Shown here piece by piece: positions 1 to 7,495 of a stretch of 64,000 nt of DNA. This DNA is from Seonamhaeicola algicola. GTDB taxonomy: Bacteria > Bacteroidota > Bacteroidia > Flavobacteriales > Flavobacteriaceae. Positions within the stretch are counted from its first letter, which is position 1; every line of letters starts with the position of its first letter. The stretch covers positions 496,001 through 560,000 of the forward strand of contig NZ_VOSC01000012.1 in NCBI RefSeq assembly GCF_007997385.1. Direction: 5' to 3'. The notes under the pieces were generated by a model. It was not told the DNA's origin. It did not search any database and saw only the letters and a list, made by a program, of their open reading frames with translations. A program made the position numbers and the translations under genes.

Positions 1-744
1 ATATTTATCAACCACTTCATTTACCTGATCTAACCAATATTGGTCAAATTCTTTTTGTGGCATGTTACCATAAAACATTTTAAGTTTTTCATCTTCAGAA
101 GATGTTGGGTAATCTGGATGGTAAGCAAAATGGCTATTGTAAGTATCCCATTTAGTAGAGTCTCCATCATGGCGTTGTCTTAATCTAGCATGGTGAAAAG
201 AGGTCATTGTTTTTAAACCACGCTTTTTTATTGCTGTTAAAATTTCACCAGTAATATCTTTTTTCGGTCCCATGTCGGCAGAGTTCCATGGGTTTATTTC
301 ACTATCCCACATAGCAAAACCATCATGGTGTTGCGCTACCGGACCAGCAAATTTAGCACCAGCTGCTTTAAATAATTCGGCCCAATTTTCAGCATCAAAA
401 TTTTCAGCTTTAAACATTGGTATAAAATCATGGTAACCAAACTCTTCTAATTTGCCATAATTTTTTTCATGGTATTCTTTATAGTCAGGGTACTCATTTA
501 CTCTATATAACCTGTATGGGTACCATTCTGAGCCATAAGCAGGAACACTATATACACCCCAGTGAAAGTATATACCTAGTTTTGAATCATGAAACCATTC
601 AGGGTCTGCAGTGTGTTTTGCTAAAGATTCCCAATTAGGCTCAAATTTATTTGAGTCACTCTCATTAGCCATGGCTATTTTTTCTTCTTGTTTACAAGAA
701 ACCAATAGAACACCAACAGCTAAAATTTTTAAAAAATTTTTCAT
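1..744 (-). CDS. Alpha-L-fucosidase, GH29 family (5' part, runs off the window)
   Basis: The first 248 codons of a secreted glycosidase read without a stop from an ATG at 744 to the window edge. The N-terminus is a short hydrophobic stretch ending in LLVSC, a lipobox that would anchor it as a lipoprotein at Cys17. The body has the GH29 fucosidase pattern: WFHDSKLGIYFHWGVYSVPAYGSEWY, then FKAENFDAENWAELFKAAGAKF, then HHDGFAMWDS. GH29 enzymes release terminal alpha-L-fucose from glycans with retention, using an Asp nucleophile that should lie beyond the window edge. Family assignment is strong; the fucose linkage is unknown. It is transcribed away from tex and probably belongs to a polysaccharide locus to the left. 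Confidence 0.9.
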   Translation of the reverse strand, partial: MKNFLKILAVGVLLVSCKQEEKIAMANESDSNKFEPNWESLAKHTADPEWFHDSKLGIYFHWGVYSVPAYGSEWYPYRLYRVNEYPDYKEYHEKNYGKLEEFGYHDFIPMFKAENFDAENWAELFKAAGAKFAGPVAQHHDGFAMWDSEINPWNSADMGPKKDITGEILTAIKKRGLKTMTSFHHARLRQRHDGDSTKWDTYNSHFAYHPDYPTSSEDEKLKMFYGNMPQKEFDQYWLDQVNEVVDKY

Positions 745-1011
745 CTCTTAAGTTTATTTACATTTGGTTAGAATACATGGCAAATTAAATTAATATTAAA
801 CGTTTTAAGAGTAACAATCGTTTTTAAAAGTAGAACTAATGGTTATTTTACTGAAGATTGATTAGATTTTACTGTTCATTAACGCTGTAAAACAATGCTG
901 ATTATCAGTTAAAAGCAAAAATGTCTAGTTTTTAACTAGACATAAATGGCTTTAATAATGTAAAAAAAGAGTTTCTTTTCTAAATTGCGTGTGTTTCAAA
1001 AAGTCAAAAGC

Positions 1012-3135
1012 ATGCAATTACTAAACTACATATATACACATACACAATTACCTGAAAGGGCCATACAAAACACCATTAATTTACTTAATGATGCGTGTAC
1101 CGTACCGTTTATTTCTCGTTACCGTAAGGAAGCCACAGGAAATTTAGATGAAGTACAAATTGGTGATATTGTAAAATATAAAGAACAATTTGAAACTTTA
1201 GAAAAACGAAAAGCAGCCATTTTAAAAGCTTTAGATGAACAAGGTGTTTTAACTTCAGATTTAGAAAAGAAAATAACTTCAGCAACAGATTTAACGGCGC
1301 TGGAAGATTTATACTTGCCTTACAAAAAAAGCCGAAAAACGAAGGCTGAAAAAGCACGCCAGTTAGGTTTAGAGCCTTTGGCCAAAATATTAATGAGCCA
1401 AAATGCAAGAGATGTAGAATCTGTGGCATTTCGTTATGTAAAAGGTGATGTAAGTTCTGCTGAAGACGCTCTGGAAGGCGCGCGCCACATAATTGCCGAA
1501 TGGATAAACGAGCGTACCGATATTCGTAATAACATGCGGCATCAATTAGAGCGTTTCGCTATTATTTCAACAAAGGTTATAAAAACAAAAGAAAACGAAG
1601 AAGACGCCCAAAAATTTAAAGATTATTTTAATTGGGAAGAATCGCTTAGCAGAATTCCGTCGCACCGTTTACTCGCCATTCTTAGAGCAGAAAAAGAAGG
1701 TTTTATTCGTGTGAAAATTGAAATTGATGACGACAGAGCGTTAAACAAGATTGAACAACGTATTATAAAATCGAATAACGACTGCGCCGAACAAATAGAA
1801 ATAGCCATAAAAGATGCTTACAAACGTTTGTTGTTGCCATCTTTAAGTAACGAAGCGTTGCAACAAGCTAAACAAAAAGCCGATGAAGCTGCTATTACTG
1901 TGTTTGCTAAAAACTTAAAACAATTATTACTAGGTTCGCCGTTAGGAGAAAAGCGTGTTTTAGCAATAGATCCAGGATTTCGTACAGGTTGTAAAATTGT
2001 GTGTTTAGATGCGCAAGGGCAATTAAAACACAATGAAACCATTTATCCGCATCCACCAAAAAATGATAGCACAGGTGCTATTAAAAAAATTAGCACCTTA
2101 GCTGAAGCTTATAAAATTGAAGCTATAGCTATTGGAAACGGAACAGCCTCACGCGAAACCGAAGCTTTGGTGCGTAAAATTAGGTTTAAAAACAATATGC
2201 AAGTATTTGTGGTTAGCGAAGCAGGAGCAAGTATTTATTCAGCATCAAAAATTGCACGCGATGAGTTTCCAAACTACGATGTAACGGTGCGAGGAGCCGT
2301 GTCTATTGGGCGCCGTTTACAAGATCCGTTGGCAGAATTGGTTAAAATTGATGCTAAAAGTATTGGTGTTGGGCAATATCAACATGATGTAGATCAAACT
2401 AAATTAAAAAGCGAGCTTGATACCGTTGTTGAACATTGTGTAAATGCTGTTGGCGTAAACTTAAATACAGCTTCTAAAAGTTTGTTAAGTTATGTGTCTG
2501 GCATTGGCCCAAAACTTGCTGAAAATATTGTGACTTATCGTGATGAGAACGGAGCATTTAAATCGCGAACCGATTTAAAAAGTGTACCACGCCTTGGCGG
2601 AAAGGCTTTCGAGCAAGGTTCGGCGTTTCTTCGTATTAAAGATGCTAAAAATCCGTTAGACGATTCTGCGGTGCATCCAGAAAGTTATCATATTGTAAAA
2701 ACCATTGCCAAAAACGAAGGCAAAACCGTTAGCGAACTTATTGGTAATGCTTCGGTTTTAAAAAATATTAATTTAAACCAATATGTTTCAGATAAAGTAG
2801 GGTTGCCAACGCTTCAAGATATTGTAAAAGAATTAGAAAAACCTGGATTAGATATTCGTGAGCAAGCCAAAGTGTTTACTTTCAATCAAAACATAAAAAC
2901 CATAACCGATGTGCAAGAAGGGCAATTATTACCAGGAATTGTAAATAATGTTACCAATTTTGGTGCTTTTGTTGATATTGGAATAAAGGAAAGCGGCTTA
3001 ATTCATATTTCAAATTTATCCGAAGGTTTTGTAAGCGATGTAAACGAACACATTAGTTTGCATCAGCAAGTTATTGTTAAGGTTTTAGAGGTAGATTTTC
3101 CGCGAAAGCGTATTCAATTAAAATTACACAAATAA
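1012..3135 (+). CDS. Tex-family RNA-binding transcription accessory protein
   Basis: A 707-residue cytoplasmic protein with the full Tex/YhgF layout: an N-terminal helical region (TVPFISRYRKEATGNLDE motif near the start), a YqgF/RNase H-like domain from about residue 315 (VLAIDPGFRTGCK), helix-hairpin-helix repeats from about 480 (GVNLNTASKSLLSYVSGIGP), and a C-terminal S1 RNA-binding domain from about 636 (GIVNNVTNFGAFVDIGI). Tex proteins bind nucleic acid and affect transcription and RNA turnover. The frame is open back to a TTG at 985, but homologues begin near the ATG at 1012 (MQLLNYI), which I prefer. It appears to stand alone, with the AraC gene 30 bases downstream. Confidence 0.95.
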   Translation: MQLLNYIYTHTQLPERAIQNTINLLNDACTVPFISRYRKEATGNLDEVQIGDIVKYKEQFETLEKRKAAILKALDEQGVLTSDLEKKITSATDLTALEDLYLPYKKSRKTKAEKARQLGLEPLAKILMSQNARDVESVAFRYVKGDVSSAEDALEGARHIIAEWINERTDIRNNMRHQLERFAIISTKVIKTKENEEDAQKFKDYFNWEESLSRIPSHRLLAILRAEKEGFIRVKIEIDDDRALNKIEQRIIKSNNDCAEQIEIAIKDAYKRLLLPSLSNEALQQAKQKADEAAITVFAKNLKQLLLGSPLGEKRVLAIDPGFRTGCKIVCLDAQGQLKHNETIYPHPPKNDSTGAIKKISTLAEAYKIEAIAIGNGTASRETEALVRKIRFKNNMQVFVVSEAGASIYSASKIARDEFPNYDVTVRGAVSIGRRLQDPLAELVKIDAKSIGVGQYQHDVDQTKLKSELDTVVEHCVNAVGVNLNTASKSLLSYVSGIGPKLAENIVTYRDENGAFKSRTDLKSVPRLGGKAFEQGSAFLRIKDAKNPLDDSAVHPESYHIVKTIAKNEGKTVSELIGNASVLKNINLNQYVSDKVGLPTLQDIVKELEKPGLDIREQAKVFTFNQNIKTITDVQEGQLLPGIVNNVTNFGAFVDIGIKESGLIHISNLSEGFVSDVNEHISLHQQVIVKVLEVDFPRKRIQLKLHK

Positions 3136-3170
3136 TGTAATGTTTTATTGTGTTTTTAGACTGAGTGTAC

Positions 3171-4013
3171 ATGATACATGCATTTACCGAGTTTACTACA
3201 AACGCTTTATTAAAAATAGGAAACGAAACGCTTTTGCAGCCTTTTAAAACAGCAAAACCGTTAGAGGTTTACGCCTTTATTTGTACAGATGAAGTTGAGG
3301 CTAATGTAGAGGTAGATAGCATACCAATTACCTTGGCGCCACATAGTATTTTAGCCTTAACCAATGTGCAATATTTTAAGTTTGTAAATGGCGAAAATTT
3401 AAGAGTATATTTTTTTAACAGAGAGTTTTACTGCATAAAAGACCACGATAAAGAGGTTGGTTGTGCGGGTATTTTATTCTTTGGAAATGAGCCAAACCCC
3501 ATAATAACGTTAAACGAAAAGGAGCAAACAAAGTTTAACATACTTCATGATATTTTTCTGGATGAATTAGAAACTAAAGACAATATTCAGGCAGAAATGT
3601 TGCGAATGCTCATGGCAAGATTTATTATAAAAACCACACGTTTGCTAAAGGATAAAAAGGATATTGATACTAATAAACAAGATACTAAAACCGAACTGCT
3701 AAGAGCTTTTAATGTGTTGGTAGAAACACATTTTAGAGAACAACATAGTGTACAGTTTTATGCCGATGCTTTATTTAAATCGGCTAAAACGTTATCAAAT
3801 TCTTTCTCAAAATTCAATAAAAGTCCTTTAAAAATAATTCATGAACGTATTATTTTAGAAGCTAAACGTTTGTTAATGTATACAAATAAAACGGCTAAAG
3901 AAATAGCTTTTGAATTAGGGTTTGAAGATGCTTCACATTTAAGCCGTTTGTTTAAAAAATACACTAACGTTTCACCATCAGACTTCAAAAAGCAATTAGA
4001 AACTACTTCTTAG
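3171..4013 (+). CDS. AraC-family transcriptional regulator
   Basis: A cytoplasmic DNA-binding regulator of about 280 residues. The last 100 residues form the two-HTH AraC domain: DALFKSAKTLSNSFSKF for the first helix-turn-helix, and TAKEIAFELGFEDASHLSRLFKKY with following FKK for the second. The first 170 residues have no recognisable enzyme motif and look like a cupin-type sensor domain. A GTG at 3165 is also possible as a start, but the ATG at 3171 gives a normal N-terminus. It lies directly upstream of the small ORF, the AhpD-like gene and the cupredoxin-like gene on the same strand, so it may control them; the ligand is unknown. Confidence 0.85.
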   Translation: MIHAFTEFTTNALLKIGNETLLQPFKTAKPLEVYAFICTDEVEANVEVDSIPITLAPHSILALTNVQYFKFVNGENLRVYFFNREFYCIKDHDKEVGCAGILFFGNEPNPIITLNEKEQTKFNILHDIFLDELETKDNIQAEMLRMLMARFIIKTTRLLKDKKDIDTNKQDTKTELLRAFNVLVETHFREQHSVQFYADALFKSAKTLSNSFSKFNKSPLKIIHERIILEAKRLLMYTNKTAKEIAFELGFEDASHLSRLFKKYTNVSPSDFKKQLETTS

Positions 4014-4104
4014 GGAAAAATTGACAAACACTTGGGTGTTTCGTCTATGGTTATGCCTTTCCTTTTAATTCATCTTTGCATTGTAATTATAAAACAACAA
4101 AGCG

Positions 4105-4263
4105 ATGAATTTAAAACACATATCAATATTCAATTTAATTGAAATATTCAGAGGAAAAAAACAACAAGTGTTTAATACTATTAGTGCTAAAACACATTGT
4201 GAACAAAAGCATATACATGATTTTTATTGTGATGCAGAACGTCCATTTATAAATAAAAATTAA
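4105..4263 (+). CDS. Small ORF of 52 residues with a Cys/His cluster, unknown function
   Basis: An ATG-started ORF of 52 codons fills an otherwise empty 379-base gap between the AraC gene and the AhpD-like gene. It has no signal peptide or membrane segment. The C-terminal half carries HCEQKHIHDFYCDAE, two Cys and three His within 15 residues, which would suit a metal site. A -7-like element (CATCTTTG) sits about 25 bases before the ATG. I do not recognise the family. It could be a real small protein or a chance ORF; its placement and the Cys/His spacing argue mildly for a real gene. Confidence 0.4.
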   Translation: MNLKHISIFNLIEIFRGKKQQVFNTISAKTHCEQKHIHDFYCDAERPFINKN

Positions 4264-4392
4264 GCATTAAATAAAGCAAAGGGAAAAAATGACATGTCAT
4301 CGGGATATGTTTACATGGTGTAACTTCTAAGCATGTTGCAACTTTGTACCAAGATTTAAAACAATAAACACAACAATTTAAAATTAATAATT

Positions 4393-4941
4393 ATGAGCAC
4401 ATTTAATGTACCAACAAGAGAGGAAGTAACAGAAAACAACCAAGCAATTTTTGATAATTTGCAAAAAGCATTAGGCTTTGTGCCAAATTTATACGCTACT
4501 ATGGCACACTCAAAAACTGCTTTAGGTGCTTTTTTACAATTTTCAGACACAAAATTATCGCTTTCGGCTAAAGAAAAAGAGGTGATAGACTTAGCGGTAA
4601 GTCAGGTAAACGCATGTAAATATTGTCAGTCTGCGCATACTGCAACAAGTAAATTAAAAGGTTTTACAGACGAGCAAATTTTAGAACTTAGACAAGGAAA
4701 AGCTTCATGGGATACCAAATATAATGCTTTAGCAGTATTAGCTAAAGAAGTTGCTGAAAATGGCGGTAAAGCGTCTGAAGTTTCAAAGGAAGCCTTTTTT
4801 AATGCAGGTTACACCAAAGAAAACTTAGTAGATTTAACATTGGCTTATGCAATGATTACTGTTACAAATACTTTACACAATTTAACCGAAGTAGCTATAG
4901 ATTTTCCTTTAGCTCAAGAACTTGAAACAGCAAACGTATAA
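4393..4941 (+). CDS. Carboxymuconolactone decarboxylase / AhpD-like protein
   Basis: A 182-residue cytoplasmic protein of the AhpD/CMD fold. The signature is CKYCQSAH at residues 75-82, giving the redox pair Cys75/Cys78 and His82, preceded by LSAKEKEVIDLAVSQVNAC, the typical helix before the motif. Members with CxxC and a downstream His act as alkylhydroperoxidases or related peroxidases rather than lactone decarboxylases. The gene sits between an AraC regulator and a secreted cupredoxin-like protein on the same strand, with only 32 bases to the latter, so the two are probably co-transcribed. The physiological substrate cannot be read from sequence. Confidence 0.85.
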   Translation: MSTFNVPTREEVTENNQAIFDNLQKALGFVPNLYATMAHSKTALGAFLQFSDTKLSLSAKEKEVIDLAVSQVNACKYCQSAHTATSKLKGFTDEQILELRQGKASWDTKYNALAVLAKEVAENGGKASEVSKEAFFNAGYTKENLVDLTLAYAMITVTNTLHNLTEVAIDFPLAQELETANV

Positions 4942-4973
4942 ATAATTTGAACCAAAATAATAATAACAGAAAG

Positions 4974-5342
4974 ATGAAAAAAGTAGTATCAATTATAGTA
5001 GTAGCTTTAGCATTTATAGTAAATGTAAACGCACAAGAGGTAAAAACCATTACTTTAGAACAAACTAAAGGTGAGTTTACACAAAAATCTGTAACAGTAA
5101 ACGCAGGTACTTATGTTTTTGCCATTGCAAACAATAACGTAGGTAAAGATGTAGGTTTGGTTTTAGTAAAAAAAGGAGCAGATGCTAGTAATGCAGAAAG
5201 CCATATTAAAACAGCTTATGTTACACAAGTTGTAAAAGACGGAAAGGTAGAAAAATCTAACCCAACAAAATTAACAAAAGGTGAATACGTATACTTTTGT
5301 CCGTTAAACCCAACACCACAATATACGCTAACAGTAAAGTAA
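4974..5342 (+). CDS. Secreted cupredoxin-like protein lacking most copper ligands
   Basis: A protein of 122 residues. Residues 1-19 form a signal peptide ending VNVNAQ, so it is exported. The rest is beta-rich and reads like a small cupredoxin: TVNAGTYVFAIANNNVGKDVGLVLV for the first sheet and KGEYVYFCPLNPTPQYTLTVK at the end. Only Cys109 of the usual His-Cys-His-Met copper set is in place: the position where His is expected before VGLVL is Lys-Asp, and no His or Met follows the Cys. It may bind copper differently or not at all. The frame is open to a TTG at 4947, but the ATG at 4974 starts the signal peptide. Confidence 0.65.
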   Translation: MKKVVSIIVVALAFIVNVNAQEVKTITLEQTKGEFTQKSVTVNAGTYVFAIANNNVGKDVGLVLVKKGADASNAESHIKTAYVTQVVKDGKVEKSNPTKLTKGEYVYFCPLNPTPQYTLTVK

Positions 5343-5363
5343 CAAGTTAACAGTTAGTATATT

Positions 5364-5402
5364 AAAAACCTCAAAGAACAAATGTTTTTTGAGGTTTTTT
5401 TA
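5364..5402 (+). terminator. Intrinsic terminator after the cupredoxin-like gene
   Basis: The arms AAAACCTCAAA and TTTGAGGTTTTT are complementary around a short loop and end in a T-run, about 20 bases after the stop codon. This closes the AraC/AhpD/cupredoxin cluster. Confidence 0.85.
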
Positions 5403-5476
5403 ATTTGGGTGCGTGGGTATTTTCCTAAAAAAAATAATTCAATATTTAGAAATATGGCACCAAATACAGCATTTTT

Positions 5477-5507
5477 TTTGTGAAAGTTTAATTTAAATGT
5501 ACATTTA
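5477..5507 (+). promoter_or_regulatory. Bacteroidetes-type promoter of the first ECF sigma gene
   Basis: TTTG at 5477-5480, a 19-base spacer, and TACATTTA at 5500-5507 match the Bacteroidetes housekeeping consensus TTTG-N19-TAnnTTTG with one mismatch. It lies 33 bases before the sigma gene start, so that gene would be expressed by the main sigma factor. Confidence 0.6.
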
Positions 5508-5539
5508 TTGCAACACAACTAAACTAAACAACTATAAAA

Positions 5540-6127
5540 TTGCCATTACCAACTAAGCATATTACTAATGCAGAATTTTTGCTATTGAGTATAAAACAAG
5601 GCGATTGCAAATCCTATAAAAAATTATTTGATTTGTATTGGGAGTCTATGTTTACAAATGCAAAATCTATTGTAGGTAATGATAATAATGCCAAAGATAT
5701 AGTACAAGATATTTGGGTTAAACTTTGGCAAAATAGAGCACAGCTCGACATAAAAAACTTTGATGCTTACATATATGTAGCAGTACGTAATGCTTCTTTT
5801 AAGTTTTTAAAAAGCAAAAAATTTACCAGATTAGAAAAGCAAGTTATCAATTCATTAAAATTATCTGTTGAGCCTGATGTGAAAAAGCAAATAGATTTTG
5901 ATGAAAAACTAAGTGTTATTAAAATGGCGCTAAATAATTTGCCAAAACGTTGCGCCCAAATATTTGAGTTAAGCCGATTAAAGCATTACACCAATGATGA
6001 AATAGCTATTAAATTAGGTATTTCAAAAAAATCGGTTGAAAACCAGATCTCTATAGCTACAAAATCTATTAAACACACATTAACATCGTTACTTTCTCTT
6101 TTATGTGTGCTTTTGTCTAATTTCTAG
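5540..6127 (+). CDS. RNA polymerase ECF sigma factor, FecI-like (first SusCD locus)
   Basis: A sigma factor of about 195 residues. Region 2 is visible as YKKLFDLYWESMFTNAKSIVGN and DIVQDIWVKLWQNR, and region 4 as LPKRCAQIFELSRLKHYTNDEIAIKLGISKKSVENQI, with the HTH at roughly 150-175. It is of the type that Bacteroidetes use with FecR anti-sigma factors to switch on TonB-dependent receptors. No ATG is available at the right place: the start is probably the TTG at 5540, with a stop codon five codons upstream. It precedes fecR by about 100 bases and heads the sigma-FecR-SusC-SusD-sulfatase order. Confidence 0.9.
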   Translation: MPLPTKHITNAEFLLLSIKQGDCKSYKKLFDLYWESMFTNAKSIVGNDNNAKDIVQDIWVKLWQNRAQLDIKNFDAYIYVAVRNASFKFLKSKKFTRLEKQVINSLKLSVEPDVKKQIDFDEKLSVIKMALNNLPKRCAQIFELSRLKHYTNDEIAIKLGISKKSVENQISIATKSIKHTLTSLLSLLCVLLSNF

Positions 6128-6229
6128 ACAGTTTTTAAACACTTCTAAAATGTTAAAAAAATGTTAAAACTCGAAATGCAGCGGGAGTACATGTCTGTTT
6201 TTTAGAACATAATAATACAAGCATTAATT

Positions 6230-7342
6230 ATGAAAGAAAAAGAGTTTAGAAAACTTTTAAACAAAGCTATTCATGGTACATTAAATAACCATGAAAAGAT
6301 GCTAATTGAAACATATCAAAAAAAAATGCTTGTATTAGCTAATAAAAAACAAGATTTTAAAAAAAATAATAGCAGCATTAAGGATACTTTATGGAATGAT
6401 ATTCAAAATAATATAAAACCTAAAACAAAGGTTTTAACCATAGTATCATCAGTAGCAGCTATTTTAATAGTAGCATTGGTTTTATCGCAAGTAATATTTT
6501 ATTCAGATAAAACACCAACAGTAGATCCTGCTAAAGTAATTACCTTAAAATTAGATGACGGAACAATTAAAGTTTTAAATGAAAATACAAATACAACTAT
6601 TAAAAGTAACCTAGGCAATACTGTTGTTACCCAGCAAAAAACTAAACTACAGTACAATAACACAAAAGCAAAGATAGAAACCTTAGTATATAATACCTTA
6701 ACAATACCTTACGGAAAGAAATTTGAGGTAGTACTTTCTGATGGTACTACGGCATTTTTAAATTCAGGGTCATCATTAAAATACCCTGTACACTTTATAA
6801 AAGGAAAAGAACGAAAAGTGTTTGTTGATGGCGAAGTGTTTTTTGATGTAGCTAAAAATCCCAAATCAGCTTTTATAGTTAATGCAAAAGCGCTTAATGT
6901 AAAAGTTTATGGTACAAAATTTAATGTTCAAGCTTATACTGAAGATACACAAACTGAAGTGGTTTTAGTTGAAGGTTCAGTAGGGCTTTACACAGGCCAC
7001 AAAGTTGTTAATGATAAAGATGTAAAACGCCTAAAACCAGGTTATAAAGCAACGTTTAATAAACAAAATAAAGCCATAGTTAATAGTAAAGTTAACACAA
7101 GTATATATACATCATGGATGGATGGTGAATTGGTTTTTAGAGATATGACTTTTCACAATATTCTAAAAAAACTAGAACGTCATTATAATGTAGAAATCAT
7201 TAATAATAACACCAGCATATCTTTTGATAAGTTTAATGCAAGCTTTGGTAAAAACCCACCAATACACGTTGTTTTACAGGAGATTAAGCAAAATTATAAT
7301 ATAGATTATACAATAACAGAACATAAAATAATTATAAACTAA
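6230..7342 (+). CDS. FecR-family anti-sigma factor (first SusCD locus)
   Basis: A 370-residue inner-membrane protein. Residues 1-67 are the cytoplasmic sigma-binding part, one membrane helix spans about 68-90 (IVSSVAAILIVALVLSQVIF), and the rest is periplasmic. The FecR domain lies at about 155-255 (TIPYGKKFEVVLSDGTTAFL, then VFVDGEVFFDVAKNP), followed by a C-terminal DUF4974-type domain (DMTFHNILKKLERHYNVEI). In such systems the N-terminal domain of the SusC receptor touches FecR, which then releases or activates the sigma factor. It lies between the sigma gene and susC on the same strand, as expected. Confidence 0.93.
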   Translation: MKEKEFRKLLNKAIHGTLNNHEKMLIETYQKKMLVLANKKQDFKKNNSSIKDTLWNDIQNNIKPKTKVLTIVSSVAAILIVALVLSQVIFYSDKTPTVDPAKVITLKLDDGTIKVLNENTNTTIKSNLGNTVVTQQKTKLQYNNTKAKIETLVYNTLTIPYGKKFEVVLSDGTTAFLNSGSSLKYPVHFIKGKERKVFVDGEVFFDVAKNPKSAFIVNAKALNVKVYGTKFNVQAYTEDTQTEVVLVEGSVGLYTGHKVVNDKDVKRLKPGYKATFNKQNKAIVNSKVNTSIYTSWMDGELVFRDMTFHNILKKLERHYNVEIINNNTSISFDKFNASFGKNPPIHVVLQEIKQNYNIDYTITEHKIIIN

Positions 7343-7412
7343 AACAACAGGCTTATGTAAAATTACAATTACTAACTAAAGTCGTTTTTGTTCTTAAGAA
7401 GAATAAAAAAAA

Positions 7413-7440
7413 ATCGGAAAATGCTGCAACATTTCCCGAT
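7413..7440 (+). promoter_or_regulatory. Leader hairpin between fecR and susC
   Basis: ATCGGAAAATG (7413-7423) pairs with CATTTCCCGAT (7430-7440) around a 6-base loop, with a single mismatch. No T-run follows, so it is not a standard terminator. It lies 55 bases upstream of the susC start and could be an mRNA leader element or stability hairpin. Confidence 0.45.
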
Positions 7441-7495
7441 GATATGACGCAATTAAACTAAATAATAGATTAACCACATTTAACATCACAAAAGT

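Noticed and set aside
985-1011. Upstream TTG start for tex
   Set aside because: Homologues of Tex begin close to the ATG at 1012; the extra nine residues add nothing recognisable.
6150-6220. A shared ECF sigma recognition motif upstream of both fecR genes
   Set aside because: Both gaps contain ATGTTAAAAAAAT and a G-run, but the sequences are too AT-rich and short to claim a common motif.
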